Origin: Corynebacterium mustelae | GTDB taxonomy: Bacteria; Actinomycetota; Actinomycetes; Mycobacteriales; Mycobacteriaceae | Direction: 5' to 3' | DNA: 64,000 nucleotides | Assembly (NCBI RefSeq): GCF_001020985.1 | Contig: NZ_CP011542.1 | Coordinates: 2,232,001 to 2,296,000 of the forward strand | In this document: in pieces, positions 37,589-47,528 of the stretch | Position numbering within the stretch: position 1 is the first letter of the stretch | Layout: each line of letters opens with the position of its first letter | Translations under genes and position numbers: made by a program | The notes under the pieces: model-generated | Seen by the model: only the letters and a program-made list of their open reading frames with translations | Database searches by the model: none | What the model was told of the DNA's origin: nothing

Positions 37589-38899
37589 CTACAGATTTTC
37601 AAAACGGGCACGAATCGCCTCGCCATGCGCTGGTAAATCCTCGGCATCGGCCAATGTGACGACGGTTTCAGAAATCTCCTTCAAAGCCGCCTCGTCGTAT
37701 TCAATCAGATTGACCGGACGCGTGAACGTGTGCGTCGATAAACCTGCGCTGAATCGGGCTGTACCAGAGGTAGGTAACACGTGGTTGGATCCAGCGGAAT
37801 AGTCTCCCAACGGCACTGGCGAGAACCCACCAACAAAAATCGCACCCGCATTTGTAATCCGTTCCGCCACTTCACGTGCCCGTTCAGTGTGGATTTCCAA
37901 GTGCTCAGCAGCATAGGCGTCGGCAACCATGATTGCGGTAGATATGTCGTCGACAAGCACAATGCCGGACTGTTGCCCCGTTAGCGCTGCCGCGACCCGG
38001 TCTGCATTACGAGTGACACCATATCGGTTGTTCACTTCAGTGACTACAGCATCTGCCAACTCTTGCGAATCTGTAATCAAAACGCTGGCCGCCATGACAT
38101 CGTGCTCGGCCTGGCTGATAAGGTCGTACGCCACCCACACCGGATCCGCTGAATCGTCTGCGATGATGGCGATTTCGGTGGGACCAGCCTCCGAGTCAAT
38201 ACCCACGACACCAGTAACTAGTCGTTTCGCCGCAGTGACGTAGATATTTCCCGGACCGGTAATCATATCCACTGGCTCCAGATCGCTGCCATCGTCGCCG
38301 TAGGCTAAGAGCGCAACCGCCTGGGCACCGCCAACTGCCCACACCTCAGTTACTCCCAACAGCCCGCAAGCGGCCAAGATCGTTGGGTGTGGCAAACCGC
38401 CGAAATCTGCCTGCGGTGGTGACGCAATAACCAAAGACTGAACACCAGCTTCCTGGGCTGGTATGACATTCATGATGACTGATGATGGATATACCGCATT
38501 ACCGCCCGGGACGTATAACCCAACTCGTGCCACCGGCAAGAATTTCTCGGTCACTTTCGCACCTGGATACAACTCGGTGGTGTGCTCTTGCGGTTTTTGA
38601 TCCGCATGCACTTTACGTACTCGACGAATCGATTCCTGTAATGCCGCGTGCACTTTAGGATCCAAATCCGCTACGGCGTTATCGATGGCTTCTTGCGGTA
38701 CACGAATGAAATCGTTGCGCACCTGGTCAAATTTCTCCCCATATTCCAAGGCCGCGGCCGAACCTCGGTGCTTTACGTCGTCAACTACCGGCTGGACCGC
38801 CGGTAAAACACTTGCCACATCGGTTCCGCCGCGCGGTAGCACCCGACGAAGTTTATGAGTGGTAGGTACGCTACCCCGCAGGTCGATGACGTTAAGCAC
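37589..38899 (-). CDS. hisD: Histidinol dehydrogenase
   Basis: Last two oxidation steps of histidine synthesis, NAD- and zinc-dependent. 436 residues, with [62 protein letters not shown] and the C-terminal [15 protein letters not shown] 38899 is chosen: GGAAAGG lies eight bases upstream and it begins directly with VIDLRG; the frame extends to 38941 without a ribosome site. First gene of the his cluster. Confidence 0.96.
   Translation of the reverse strand: MLNVIDLRGSVPTTHKLRRVLPRGGTDVASVLPAVQPVVDDVKHRGSAAALEYGEKFDQVRNDFIRVPQEAIDNAVADLDPKVHAALQESIRRVRKVHADQKPQEHTTELYPGAKVTEKFLPVARVGLYVPGGNAVYPSSVIMNVIPAQEAGVQSLVIASPPQADFGGLPHPTILAACGLLGVTEVWAVGGAQAVALLAYGDDGSDLEPVDMITGPGNIYVTAAKRLVTGVVGIDSEAGPTEIAIIADDSADPVWVAYDLISQAEHDVMAASVLITDSQELADAVVTEVNNRYGVTRNADRVAAALTGQQSGIVLVDDISTAIMVADAYAAEHLEIHTERAREVAERITNAGAIFVGGFSPVPLGDYSAGSNHVLPTSGTARFSAGLSTHTFTRPVNLIEYDEAALKEISETVVTLADAEDLPAHGEAIRARFENL
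37948..37958 (+). repeat. CGTCGAMAAGC motif, CA form
   Basis: Inside hisD, complement read L-V-D-D. Confidence 0.85.
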
Positions 38900-39320
38900 G
38901 GTCTGCCTTTCCGCTTTTAAAAGAAAACTATACAGGTCCACATTATTGTGTCATTAGCCTGGCACCAGCCCAATTACCTCACGGGGGTTTTAACCCCGAA
39001 CAGGGCAGATATCACCAAAAACCAATCACAATTTCATGCAGGATCATTAATTATATGCAGAAACCGGGGAATCCTAAACCCACAGCAATCAAAACCACAC
39101 CCACCACGTTTCAACTTCACCTGTTAGTCAAAGCATTAAAGAAATCTCACAGCACACCAACCAACTAACTGGAAACAATCACCAGATGACAGCAAAACCA
39201 GTGCTTATAAAGCATAAAACCGCCCATGTAAGAATGAATGTGTAAGGTTTTTCCCACTACCAAAATTTCACAATCCCCACACAGTTCGTCCCACTCCCCC
39301 AACATTTGTCAAAGGAAACG
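38900..39320. other. Divergent regulatory region between hisD and the YbjN-like gene
   Basis: No gene. Contains the palindromic hairpin GGGGTTTTAACCCC at 38984-38997 within the hisD leader side, and AT-rich promoter-like stretches. A leader-based control of his genes has been proposed in C. glutamicum; I could not identify a convincing T-box core here. Confidence 0.5.
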
Positions 39321-40301
39321 ATGGCTCACAACAATCACATAGATAGCAATAGCGAAGCATGCCACCCCTCTCACGTGGATTCCTATGCGGTTCGACAGGC
39401 CATCGAAGCATTAGGCTACACCTACCGCACCGCAAGCGACCTGACCGAAGATGCCGAGACCACTGATATCGCTTATTCGTTTTGGCCGCACCACCACGTG
39501 GCTTTTCGCTTTGATGTACATAACACCCGCATGCTCCACATCAACGGGGACATGTACGGTCGGCTAGATTTATCTGCCGTAGGAAGCGTAGCTAAAACCA
39601 CCGACGAATGGAACGCTGAACGCGTCGGCCCCACCGTATATTTCACCATTGCTGACGACACCAGCATCCATGTGCATTTCCGCACCAGCTTAGCGGTTAC
39701 GGAACCTACTTCCGCCACGCAACTACAGTCGTTTATCCGGACAGCACTCGAATCCACCACAATGGCTGTAGAGGTTTTTCTGCACAAACACCCCGACCTT
39801 GGTCAAGCCCCAGCAAACAGTGGAAACCACTTCCCCCGAATTGATAAACACCACCAAAGTACAGATGAGCTACCCACCCCGTTGACAGTTTCCCGGATAA
39901 TAGATTGTCTTAATGATATAGAAATCGACATAGCAAACAGCACCGATGTTTCGGCTACAACCTGGATCAACGATATTCTTATGGGTTTTTATGTAGAAAC
40001 CGGCCCAAGCCTGTTGGTTAAAGGCCAATGGGATCCTGGCTGCGATCCGGAACGTGACTACATGAAACTAGCGCTTATATGTAATCAATGGAATGAAAAC
40101 CACCCAGAAACCAAATCGTTTTGTGTTACTGACTTCAATGGTTTGCAGCTACGAGTGGAATATATTGCCGACTGTGGCGCTGGCTGCACCAATGGACAGC
40201 TGATGCTGAATCTTAGATTAGCTATCCACTGCATTCTCGCTGCGATCGATCACATAAGCGTGGAATTTCAAGGCTTCTGTGCAGTCAGCTGGCCGGAATA
40301 G
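39321..40301 (+). CDS. Protein with two YbjN-like domains
   Basis: 326 residues. Both halves resemble the YbjN/DUF2596-type fold: the first has ALGYTYR, then HVAFRFDVHNTRML and a WNAERVGPTVYF motif; the second has WDPGCDPERDYMKLALICNQ and WNENHPETKSF. YbjN-like proteins are often sensory or chaperone-like; the exact role is unknown. No signal peptide. ATG 39321 is chosen with AAAGGAAACG just upstream; the TTG at 39306 is within that site. Confidence 0.7.
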   Translation: MAHNNHIDSNSEACHPSHVDSYAVRQAIEALGYTYRTASDLTEDAETTDIAYSFWPHHHVAFRFDVHNTRMLHINGDMYGRLDLSAVGSVAKTTDEWNAERVGPTVYFTIADDTSIHVHFRTSLAVTEPTSATQLQSFIRTALESTTMAVEVFLHKHPDLGQAPANSGNHFPRIDKHHQSTDELPTPLTVSRIIDCLNDIEIDIANSTDVSATTWINDILMGFYVETGPSLLVKGQWDPGCDPERDYMKLALICNQWNENHPETKSFCVTDFNGLQLRVEYIADCGAGCTNGQLMLNLRLAIHCILAAIDHISVEFQGFCAVSWPE

Positions 40302-40317
40302 TTTCACCATTTTTGGG

Positions 40318-40968
40318 CTATCGATCATCTTTACCATCATTGTTCAGGTATTCCGATCCGACATCGGATAGGGAGTCCTCACGAATGTCAACTTCAGATT
40401 TTTCGACCGAGTCATCCAGTCCAGCCGCTGGTTCATCATCAATAGAAATGAATACTTGAAACCAAAAAATCGTCGTTGCAACCGCAGCGGGAAGAACATA
40501 ACCGGAAATTCCCGGAATCAATCGAGGCACATAATTAATTTCTGTGCCTGGAACCAGGTCCTCACCTGCCGTCGGAATTTTATAAGCCGTAAAGGTCACG
40601 ACATCACCGATGTAATGAAATACCAAGGCCCCTATAGCGCACCATAACCCGATCCAGCTTAAAAAGAATGCATTACGCTGGGGGCGATATTTTTTAAACC
40701 CCCAAATTGCGATGGCAGCCGCCAAGCAGCTTGAAATCACGAGGAACCAAAAGTACCCGATAAATTCCACGTTGTCTTTCGGCTGTAATTCTAAACTTCC
40801 ATCTTTACCTAAAACGGTGGCTAAATACCGTGGCCGCAACAATCCCCAACCAACACTACATATCCCATAGCTAAAGACACAGATAAGCACCACGCTGGCA
40901 TAGGCTCCTACGCCACTGGGGGCTGAGATTCGCTCCACAGATTTATTAGGGTTTTTGGTGCGTAACAT
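40318..40968 (-). CDS. Membrane protein (DUF2567-like)
   Basis: 216 residues with four membrane helices and an acidic cytoplasmic tail (EKSEVDIREDSLSDVGSEY). Resembles actinobacterial proteins with conserved helices around a periplasmic loop, but I cannot name a function. ATG 40968 (MLRTKNPNKS) is preferred because the terminator of the upstream gene lies at 41064-41093, inside the longer frame. Confidence 0.65.
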   Translation of the reverse strand: MLRTKNPNKSVERISAPSGVGAYASVVLICVFSYGICSVGWGLLRPRYLATVLGKDGSLELQPKDNVEFIGYFWFLVISSCLAAAIAIWGFKKYRPQRNAFFLSWIGLWCAIGALVFHYIGDVVTFTAYKIPTAGEDLVPGTEINYVPRLIPGISGYVLPAAVATTIFWFQVFISIDDEPAAGLDDSVEKSEVDIREDSLSDVGSEYLNNDGKDDR

Positions 40969-41063
40969 ATGTCTAAGCCTTAACGTGCGGTGTTGATTAG
41001 GGTGCGGTTGACGGTTGGTTAAAAAATTTAAGTCTATTGGCTGTAGCCTGCAAAACCGAAAAC

Positions 41064-41093
41064 GACCGCTGGGCATTGCTACACCCAACGGTC
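41064..41093 (-). terminator. Terminator of the lipoprotein gene
   Basis: GACCGCTGGG (41064-41073) with CCCAACGGTC (41084-41093), one wobble pair, followed on the minus strand by GTTTTCGGTTTT. Confidence 0.8.
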
Positions 41094-41152
41094 ATTATGT
41101 TATTCAGCGGCGAATCCCCAATCCGCGTGGTGCGGGGTAGGTATAACCGGGA

Positions 41153-41812
41153 TTATTCAGCGCAGAAAGTCCAGCGACCATTTTCGCGACGGAAGCGCTG
41201 AGTATTGGTGGTGGTTTCACCATCGGAGGTTCCGGTAACAGATGCAGAAGCAACATCGCCCTGCACACGGATATCAGTGACATTGTCAACATGTGGCTTC
41301 GCCTGTGCGAACTGCTCAACCTGGCTCATTGGAACATCTGGGATCTTGTCCAAGTCGAGGGCCTCACGGCCACCATGAGCATCCAGTGCGGCCTGGCACG
41401 AGTTGTCTGGGATGTAAGCCATGTAGCTACGTAGGGTGGTGCCGTTGTTCAGACCGTAGACCAGGCCCTCAATTGCGGCTGCATCCTCAGGAGATGCGGG
41501 TGCAGCTTCAATTGGCTGGTGGACAACAGCAGGAATTTCTGGAACCTGAAGATCCTCAGGAATCGCGGTCGCTTCAGGTGCAGCTGGCGGCGCCTCGGAA
41601 GGTGACTCAGCTGGTTTGCTCATCTCTTCAGCAACAGTGGTGCTTGCGTCAGCAGCAGCGGAAACCGCTTTAGAAGACGCTGCGGCAACCTTGGAGGACG
41701 CTGCGGTGGTTGCCTCCTCTTCGGAACCGCAAGCTGCAAGAACAAGAGCACTTGCGGCGATAGCTGCAACTGCAGTTTTCTTCATGTTGCTCACGCGGAT
41801 TCGGCTCTGCAC
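41153..41812 (-). CDS. Secreted lipoprotein with NTF2-like C-terminal domain
   Basis: 219 residues. The lipobox LVLAAC ends at residue 28, so it is a substrate for Lgt and LspA, both encoded in this window. An Ala/Ser/Pro/Glu-rich spacer (about 30-95) is followed by a compact domain with two cysteines (DNSCQAAL and WTFCAE), probably disulfide-linked, resembling NTF2-like lipoproteins of mycolata. Start is GTG 41812 with AAGGAG seven bases upstream; an internal ATG at 41785 lacks this. Confidence 0.8.
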   Translation of the reverse strand: MQSRIRVSNMKKTAVAAIAASALVLAACGSEEEATTAASSKVAAASSKAVSAAADASTTVAEEMSKPAESPSEAPPAAPEATAIPEDLQVPEIPAVVHQPIEAAPASPEDAAAIEGLVYGLNNGTTLRSYMAYIPDNSCQAALDAHGGREALDLDKIPDVPMSQVEQFAQAKPHVDNVTDIRVQGDVASASVTGTSDGETTTNTQRFRRENGRWTFCAE

Positions 41813-42079
41813 AGTTTTTCTCCTTTGAATGTGATGTTTTTATTTCCAAACAAACATCAAGTATTTACATCTTAAAAACGCGTATTCTCCCCGGTGAGAA
41901 TCGGTTGCGTGGATCAGCTTAACAAAGCATTCTCCATTTTCTACCGGTTCACAGACAATTGGCAGAATCCTCCCAGCGATTCCCAGTTATTACAAACCGA
42001 CCACAGCAAATATCCAGCTTGCCGATACCTTTTCGTTTCTTGTTTTTCGGTTTCCCCATACAACGTCACCTGATAACAC

Positions 42080-42111
42080 TATGCAAGCGCGCTCCCCACA
42101 TCGCTTGCATA
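42080..42111. promoter_or_regulatory. Inverted repeat, possible TetR operator 1
   Basis: TATGCAAGCG (42080-42089) and CGCTTGCATA (42102-42111), 12-nt spacer. Shares TATGCAA with the second palindrome. Confidence 0.55.
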
Positions 42112-42121
42112 TTCGCGCACT

Positions 42122-42146
42122 GTGTATGCAACCTTGTTGCATACAC
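42122..42146. promoter_or_regulatory. Palindromic TetR operator 2
   Basis: GTGTATGCAAC, CTT, GTTGCATACAC: a perfect 11-bp inverted repeat with 3-nt centre, 29 bases ahead of the regulator gene. Typical size and position for autoregulation by a TetR dimer. Confidence 0.75.
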
Positions 42147-42174
42147 GCGGGGGGCTTTGCGGTGGTGACAGTAA

Positions 42175-42759
42175 ATGATAGCTAGTATTGAGTTCGTGCA
42201 ATTAAGCAAGGATTCGATTATTGCGGCCAGTTTAGAAATTCTCAATACCTTCGGCTTGGCAGACATGACCATGCGTCGGGTAGCGACACAACTCCAAGTA
42301 GCCCCCGGGGCGCTGTACTGGCATTTCAAAAATAAACAAGCGCTTATCGACGCGACCGCGCGCACAATCCTTGCCGATTTTCTAGATGCAGGCGCTACGC
42401 TTGGACACGAAAATTTAACCGCAGCGTGCATGCACATGCGACTGTCGATGCTAGAGCATCGGGATGGTGCTGAATTAGTCAGCGCCGCACTCACTAATTC
42501 TCAGTTGCGCACCGAGGTATTAGAGGTGTTCGCCGCAACGCTTCCAGAATCCGCTCCTGCTGCCGGTGTTGCCACTGCCCTACATTTTGTTGTTGGCGCG
42601 ACAGTTTTTGAACAGACGGAATATTTGCGAATCGCCGCAGAACCTCAAGTGGGGGCGATTGAAACTGAAGAAAACCCGCTGGTACAAGCACAATTAGCGG
42701 CAGAGGAACAATTTGCGATGGGTTTAAGAATAATCACCACCGGATTAGCTCACATCTAG
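42175..42759 (+). CDS. TetR-family transcriptional regulator
   Basis: 194 residues. The N-terminal helix-turn-helix domain is complete: SIIAASLEILNTFGLADMTM, RRVATQLQVAPGALYWHFKN. The C-terminal ligand-binding half is not close to a family I know. Start could be ATG 42175 or GTG 42196. Two palindromes upstream suggest it represses itself, possibly also glgX, whose start lies 16 bases after its stop and which is probably co-transcribed. Confidence 0.9.
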   Translation: MIASIEFVQLSKDSIIAASLEILNTFGLADMTMRRVATQLQVAPGALYWHFKNKQALIDATARTILADFLDAGATLGHENLTAACMHMRLSMLEHRDGAELVSAALTNSQLRTEVLEVFAATLPESAPAAGVATALHFVVGATVFEQTEYLRIAAEPQVGAIETEENPLVQAQLAAEEQFAMGLRIITTGLAHI

Positions 42760-42774
42760 CGCTAAAATAGCGCT

Positions 42775-45222
42775 ATGACTGATTCATCCACGGCTTCCGC
42801 ACGCAAAATCTGGCCCGGCGATGCTTACCCGCTGGGATCAAAATATGATGGGGCGGGAACAAACTTTGCCATCTTTTCCGACGTTGCAGAAAAAGTCGAA
42901 CTCTGTCTCATCGATGAGGCTGGCGTGGAAGAACGCATCAATTTAGAGGAAGTCGACGCGCACATCTGGCACTGCTACTTGCCGGGGGTACAACCAGGCC
43001 AACGTTATGGCTATCGCATCCATGGACCCTATGACCCGGCAAATGGTAAGCGATGCGATGCTAATAAACTTTTGGTGGATCCTTACGCTCGGGCATTTGA
43101 CGGCGAATTTGATGGTCATCCTTCGTTGTTTAGCTACGACATCACAAAACCCTACGACATCAATTCACGCAATACTGAGGATTCCCTAGGGCATACCATG
43201 CTATCGGTCGTGGTAAACCCATTTTTCGATTGGGGTTCCGACCGCTCCCCTAAAATCCCGTATCACGAAACTGTCATATATGAAGCTCACGTGAAGGGCA
43301 TGACTATGACCCACCCGGATGTTCCTAAAGACCTCCGTGGTACCTACGCGGGGCTGGCGCATCCGGCGATTATCAAATACCTAAAAGAACTTGGTGTCAC
43401 GGCAATCGAATTGATGCCAGTCCATCAGTTCCTCCAGGACGATCGGTTGCGCGAACTTGGGCTGCGTAACTACTGGGGCTATAACACCTTCGGATTTTTC
43501 GCTCCGCAGCAAGACTACGCAGCCAATCGTCAACCAGGTGGCGCGGTGTCAGAATTTAAGGGAATGGTTCGAGCGTTCCACGAAGCTGGTATTGAGGTTA
43601 TCCTCGACGTGGTTTATAACCACACCGCCGAAGGTAACCACTTAGGCCCCACCATCGCATTCCGAGGTATTGACAATGAAGCATACTACCGGCTTGTCGA
43701 TGGCTCGAAAGCCTATTACATGGACTACACCGGCACCGGTAATTCGCTTAATGTGCGGGATCCACACTCATTGCAGTTAATCATGGATTCCTTGCGGTAT
43801 TGGGTGACGGAGATGCACGTTGACGGCTTCCGTTTCGATCTTGCTTCCACGTTAGCTCGTGAGCTTAACGATGTTGATAAGCTGGCAACCTTCTTCGATC
43901 TAGTGCAGCAGGATCCGGTGGTGTCTCGGGTGAAATTAATCGCCGAGCCGTGGGATGTGGGCGAAGGCGGGTATCAGGTTGGAAATTTCCCACCTCTATG
44001 GACGGAATGGAACGGAAAATATCGGGATACTGTCCGAGACTTTTGGCGGGGTGAGCCGTCAACCCTAGGTGAATTCGCCTCACGCATCACCGGTTCTTCC
44101 GACTTGTATGCCAATAACGGTCGGCGCCCCACCGCATCCATTAACTTCGTTACCGCCCATGACGGTTTTACGTTGAATGATTTGGTCAGCTACAACGAAA
44201 AACACAACATGGCCAACGGCGAGGATAATCGCGACGGTGAATCTCACAACCGGTCATGGAACTGTGGGGTGGAAGGTCCGACAGATGATCCGGAGATCCT
44301 CGCACTGCGCGCTAGGCAGCGACGCAATTTCCTCACCACCCTGCTGCTCAGCCAGGGCACACCCATGATTGCCCATGGTGATGAAATCGCACGTACTCAA
44401 AGCGGTAATAACAATGTCTACTGTCAAGACAACGAATTGGCATGGATGGATTGGAGCCTTACCGAAACAAATAAGGACCTTTTGGACTTTACCAAGCGAT
44501 TGATCCGTATCCGCGCCAACCACCCAGTATTTAGGCGACGTCGGTTCCTCGCTGGTGGACCGCTAGGAGCGGATGCACCTGATCGTGATATCGCGTGGTT
44601 GGTTCCGTCCGGGAAACTCATGACCCAGGGTGACTGGGAATTCGCCTTCGGGAAATCACTGATGGTGTATCTTAACGGCCAAAACATTGCCGAGCCTGAT
44701 GACCGGGGTCAACGAATCAAAGACGATTCATTCCTACTGATGTTTAATGCCCACTGGGACGACATTGAATTCACCCTGCCAGGTAAACAGTTCGGCCGCA
44801 GTTGGAAGCTTATTGTGGACACGACTGAAAACACCGGTTACCCGGTGGAAGACAAAACTATCGCTGCGGATGGTTCCATCGTGGTGCCGGCACGCTCCAT
44901 CATTATCTTCCGCCAGATTGAATCCCCGGTACCGGAGGCTTATGTCAAGTGTGAAGAGGAAGGACATGACCACTTCGGCGACGCTGACAATGTCCCTTGT
45001 GATATAAGCTCAGATCAACCTGGTGAGGACCATGTGCTACCGCCAGATAGTTCGGGGCACAATGGCGACGACCTGCACGAGCAATATTTCGGCAGCTCAA
45101 TTCCAGGCAGCAGAAAAGAGCGGCTAGGTAACCAGACGGAGCCTGCGTCGACAAGCACGCAAGCATCGACTATCGACGATTATTCGGTTAACTCCGCCGC
45201 CTACGATCAAACGCATCGCTAG
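42775..45222 (+). CDS. glgX: Glycogen debranching enzyme
   Basis: Hydrolyses alpha-1,6 branches of phosphorylase-limit glycogen. 815 residues: N-terminal CBM48 (PLGSKYDGAGTNFAIFSDVA), GH13 barrel with YEAHVKGMT, the nucleophile Asp in VDGFRFDLAS, the Glu in KLIAEPWDVG and the third acid in FVTAHDGFTL, then a C-terminal beta domain. The last 100 residues are a hydrophilic, Asp/Ser-rich extension longer than in usual GlgX, unlikely to be catalytic. Works with GlgP; oligosaccharides released can enter the TreY-TreZ route to trehalose. Confidence 0.95.
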   Translation: MTDSSTASARKIWPGDAYPLGSKYDGAGTNFAIFSDVAEKVELCLIDEAGVEERINLEEVDAHIWHCYLPGVQPGQRYGYRIHGPYDPANGKRCDANKLLVDPYARAFDGEFDGHPSLFSYDITKPYDINSRNTEDSLGHTMLSVVVNPFFDWGSDRSPKIPYHETVIYEAHVKGMTMTHPDVPKDLRGTYAGLAHPAIIKYLKELGVTAIELMPVHQFLQDDRLRELGLRNYWGYNTFGFFAPQQDYAANRQPGGAVSEFKGMVRAFHEAGIEVILDVVYNHTAEGNHLGPTIAFRGIDNEAYYRLVDGSKAYYMDYTGTGNSLNVRDPHSLQLIMDSLRYWVTEMHVDGFRFDLASTLARELNDVDKLATFFDLVQQDPVVSRVKLIAEPWDVGEGGYQVGNFPPLWTEWNGKYRDTVRDFWRGEPSTLGEFASRITGSSDLYANNGRRPTASINFVTAHDGFTLNDLVSYNEKHNMANGEDNRDGESHNRSWNCGVEGPTDDPEILALRARQRRNFLTTLLLSQGTPMIAHGDEIARTQSGNNNVYCQDNELAWMDWSLTETNKDLLDFTKRLIRIRANHPVFRRRRFLAGGPLGADAPDRDIAWLVPSGKLMTQGDWEFAFGKSLMVYLNGQNIAEPDDRGQRIKDDSFLLMFNAHWDDIEFTLPGKQFGRSWKLIVDTTENTGYPVEDKTIAADGSIVVPARSIIIFRQIESPVPEAYVKCEEEGHDHFGDADNVPCDISSDQPGEDHVLPPDSSGHNGDDLHEQYFGSSIPGSRKERLGNQTEPASTSTQASTIDDYSVNSAAYDQTHR
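45146..45156 (+). repeat. CGTCGAMAAGC motif, CA form
   Basis: In the variable C-terminal extension of glgX, read S-T-S. Confidence 0.85.
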
Positions 45223-45252
45223 AGGCAGCAACGAGCCACTTGTAGCTTTTAA

Positions 45253-45290
45253 AGCTTGCACATCTTTGTCACATCAAAGGTGTGTAAGCT
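45253..45290 (+). terminator. Terminator after glgX
   Basis: 16-bp stem with two mismatches (45253-45268 with 45275-45290), loop 6 nt. No long T-run follows. Confidence 0.6.
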
Positions 45291-45345
45291 GGTGCGTTCC
45301 TGCTTGACCATCTACGGGTAATAGACGACGAAAGGTTAAAAATAG

Positions 45346-46665
45346 ATGACTACGATCGCCGCATACGGTGCAACGCTGCATGTAACAAACAATGGCATTA
45401 GACTAACCCCAAGTCTTCTCGCAGCTGCGCTCGGTGCCGACGATCGTACTTTTAATCTTTCGGAATCCACCACGGTGGATACGCAGGTTGCACCCACCTC
45501 GTACTCATTGGGGTGGGTGCAACTGAGCGGGATACCGGAACTTTTTAGATTTTCGCCGGGTGCTGCACAAGATCAAGAGGCGTTTGTCGCTGCAGTCGCC
45601 GCAGCAGCACGAGGTGAAGCGGGCGGCGCGGTTCCTGGTTTGAATTTCGTTGGCATTGATGTGGAAACCGCCAATGCGGATTGGGGGTCAATCTGTCAGA
45701 TCGGTCTCGTGGAAGTTATCGATGGCGCTATTGGTAAGACTCAGTGTTGGTTGTGCCAACCGCCAACGTCGTTAAGTGATTTCGACCCAGCGAATATCGC
45801 AATTCACGGGATACGACCGGAAGATGTCGCCGATGCACCGCCATTTGCTGAGGTTATGGCCGAAGTCGTGGCAGCTGTCGGCGATGTACCTTTGGTGGCG
45901 CACAATGCTCAGTTTGATTTCACTGCTTTTTCGCGGGCATGTGCTGCGGCGAAGGTGCCTACACCAGAGTGGGATTTTGCGTGTTCGCTCGCTGCATCCC
46001 GCGCCGCAAAACTTGGTGTTGTCAGCCACCGGTTACCGGTCGTGGCGAAGTTCTTAGACGTTTCGCTTCGACAACATCATGATGCCGCAGCGGATGCGGA
46101 AGCCTGCGCTGGCATTCTGGTCAATCTTGCGTTGCGTGCTGGTTACAGCGGCAGTTTGAAAGATGTATTTTCCAGTTTCGGTTTTAGCATGGGCAATCTC
46201 AATGACAAGCGGGTCTACCCAGTGCTTAATAATCCGCCTTCGACTCGGCGTGCAGATACAGATAACTCAGCGCCAGCCGAATCCACACCGCAACGGCGGT
46301 CAGCACCGCAGCCACGTTGGGCTAAAGCCGCGACTCCGGAAGTCATTCCTGAAGCCAATAAAGATGCAGATCCAAATCATCCACTTTTTGGCCACAATGT
46401 CACATTGACCGGTGACTTTGAGCCTTTCGACAAAGGGCTCTTATGGGAGAAAATGGCTGATGCCGGGGCGACCATTGGTAAGAATGTAACAAAGAAAACC
46501 ACGATGTTGGTGATGGGGCCGTGGGATTCGGTAACATCCAAGCAAAAGCGCGCTGAGGAACTTATTGATAAAGGCCAAGACATAGTTATGTGGCAATCTG
46601 CCCAGCTTTTCGACGCATTGGGGTTATCTGTTGAAGACGAAGGTGACGATCAACCACCGTTTTAA
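45346..46665 (+). CDS. DnaQ-like 3'-5' exonuclease with C-terminal BRCT domain
   Basis: 439 residues. A non-conserved N-terminus (1-100) precedes a DEDDh exonuclease (about 100-270) with GIDVETAN, VAHNAQFDFTAF and the HHDAAADAEA motif. A Pro/Arg-rich linker leads to a BRCT domain (about 345-430: GHNVTLTGDFEPFDKGLLWE, GATIGKNVTKKTTMLVMG). This pairing occurs in actinobacterial epsilon-like proteins thought to act in DNA repair or proofreading. The start region of the transcript has AAAGG about ten bases before ATG. Confidence 0.9.
   Translation: MTTIAAYGATLHVTNNGIRLTPSLLAAALGADDRTFNLSESTTVDTQVAPTSYSLGWVQLSGIPELFRFSPGAAQDQEAFVAAVAAAARGEAGGAVPGLNFVGIDVETANADWGSICQIGLVEVIDGAIGKTQCWLCQPPTSLSDFDPANIAIHGIRPEDVADAPPFAEVMAEVVAAVGDVPLVAHNAQFDFTAFSRACAAAKVPTPEWDFACSLAASRAAKLGVVSHRLPVVAKFLDVSLRQHHDAAADAEACAGILVNLALRAGYSGSLKDVFSSFGFSMGNLNDKRVYPVLNNPPSTRRADTDNSAPAESTPQRRSAPQPRWAKAATPEVIPEANKDADPNHPLFGHNVTLTGDFEPFDKGLLWEKMADAGATIGKNVTKKTTMLVMGPWDSVTSKQKRAEELIDKGQDIVMWQSAQLFDALGLSVEDEGDDQPPF
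46605..46615 (-). repeat. CGTCGAMAAGC motif, AA form
   Basis: Near the end of the exonuclease gene, read L-F-D-A. Confidence 0.85.
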
Positions 46666-46764
46666 CGGTTGTTGGAAAAATTTTTCTCAATGAGGGAACC
46701 AAACGCCCACCTTGGTGAGTCAAACAATATAAAGGGTTTTTTAAAAAGAATCGAGGTTTGACTC

Positions 46765-47457
46765 ATGTCCGTGGCAGCCACTCCCACCACGCGCACGTTA
46801 CCATCAGCGCAACTGGTTCCAGCTAATTTGAGCCTGGCGCTGGTTGAATCCAGTGACATCAACCCAGACGAACGCAGTACCGACGGCTATCATTCAGTTC
46901 CTGCAGAAGTGGCGTTAGCGGCCACGTTGCGGGCGCAGTTTCGGTGCGGCGCTACAGTGCTTAGCCATGAGGGGTTAGCCGCTATGAATCTCACCACTCG
47001 CCAAGCATGGAACCGGGCAGCAACAAACATGATCGCACTGGAATGCGACGAGCACGGAGTCGCGGTACGTACCCGCCCTAGTACTTTTCTCAGTAACCAT
47101 AAAACACCTGGTCTCCAAGTGGATTTCTGTCACAGCTCCCCTACTGCATGGTTAGCACACCCGCACACCTTTAACACGTTATATCGGCACTTATGTAAGC
47201 TCATCGGGGACGAGGTTTGCTTTTATCTGCCAACAACCGACATCCTGTTGGCGATCGGGTTAACTGAGAGTCGAGTGGAAATTGAATCGTGGTTGTCAGC
47301 CACGGAGATGTTTCGAGCAACCAGCGCCCACCGGGTCTACTATCGGAGCGGTTTCCCCTCCACTCGCCCACCCGCATACCAGCCTGCGTCACCAATCACG
47401 GCAACAGCAACAGTGAAGCGTCGAAAAGCAAAAGCCGTTCTTAGACAGGCAGCTTGA
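46765..47457 (+). CDS. Hypothetical protein, Corynebacterium-type
   Basis: 230 residues I cannot place in a family. The middle part (VALAATLRAQFRCGATVLSH, EGLAAMNLTTRQAWNRAATN) reads as a folded alpha/beta domain, and the C-terminus is basic (VKRRKAKAVLRQA). No signal peptide or membrane helix. Initiates at ATG 46765 after GAGG. Followed 71 bases later by relS. Confidence 0.65.
   Translation: MSVAATPTTRTLPSAQLVPANLSLALVESSDINPDERSTDGYHSVPAEVALAATLRAQFRCGATVLSHEGLAAMNLTTRQAWNRAATNMIALECDEHGVAVRTRPSTFLSNHKTPGLQVDFCHSSPTAWLAHPHTFNTLYRHLCKLIGDEVCFYLPTTDILLAIGLTESRVEIESWLSATEMFRATSAHRVYYRSGFPSTRPPAYQPASPITATATVKRRKAKAVLRQAA
47419..47429 (+). repeat. CGTCGAMAAGC motif, AA form
   Basis: In the basic C-terminus of the hypothetical gene, read R-R-K-A. 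Confidence 0.85.
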
Positions 47458-47528
47458 TAAACTGCTGAAACTGAGTACCCTTTCATGCTGGCAACAAACC
47501 GTTTTTAGTAACCCGAAAGAACAACCTC

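Noticed and set aside
38900..39060. Possible T-box leader upstream of hisD
   Set aside because: A GGCTGGTGCCAGG stretch recalls the T-box core, but the pairing bases and a His specifier loop could not be established.
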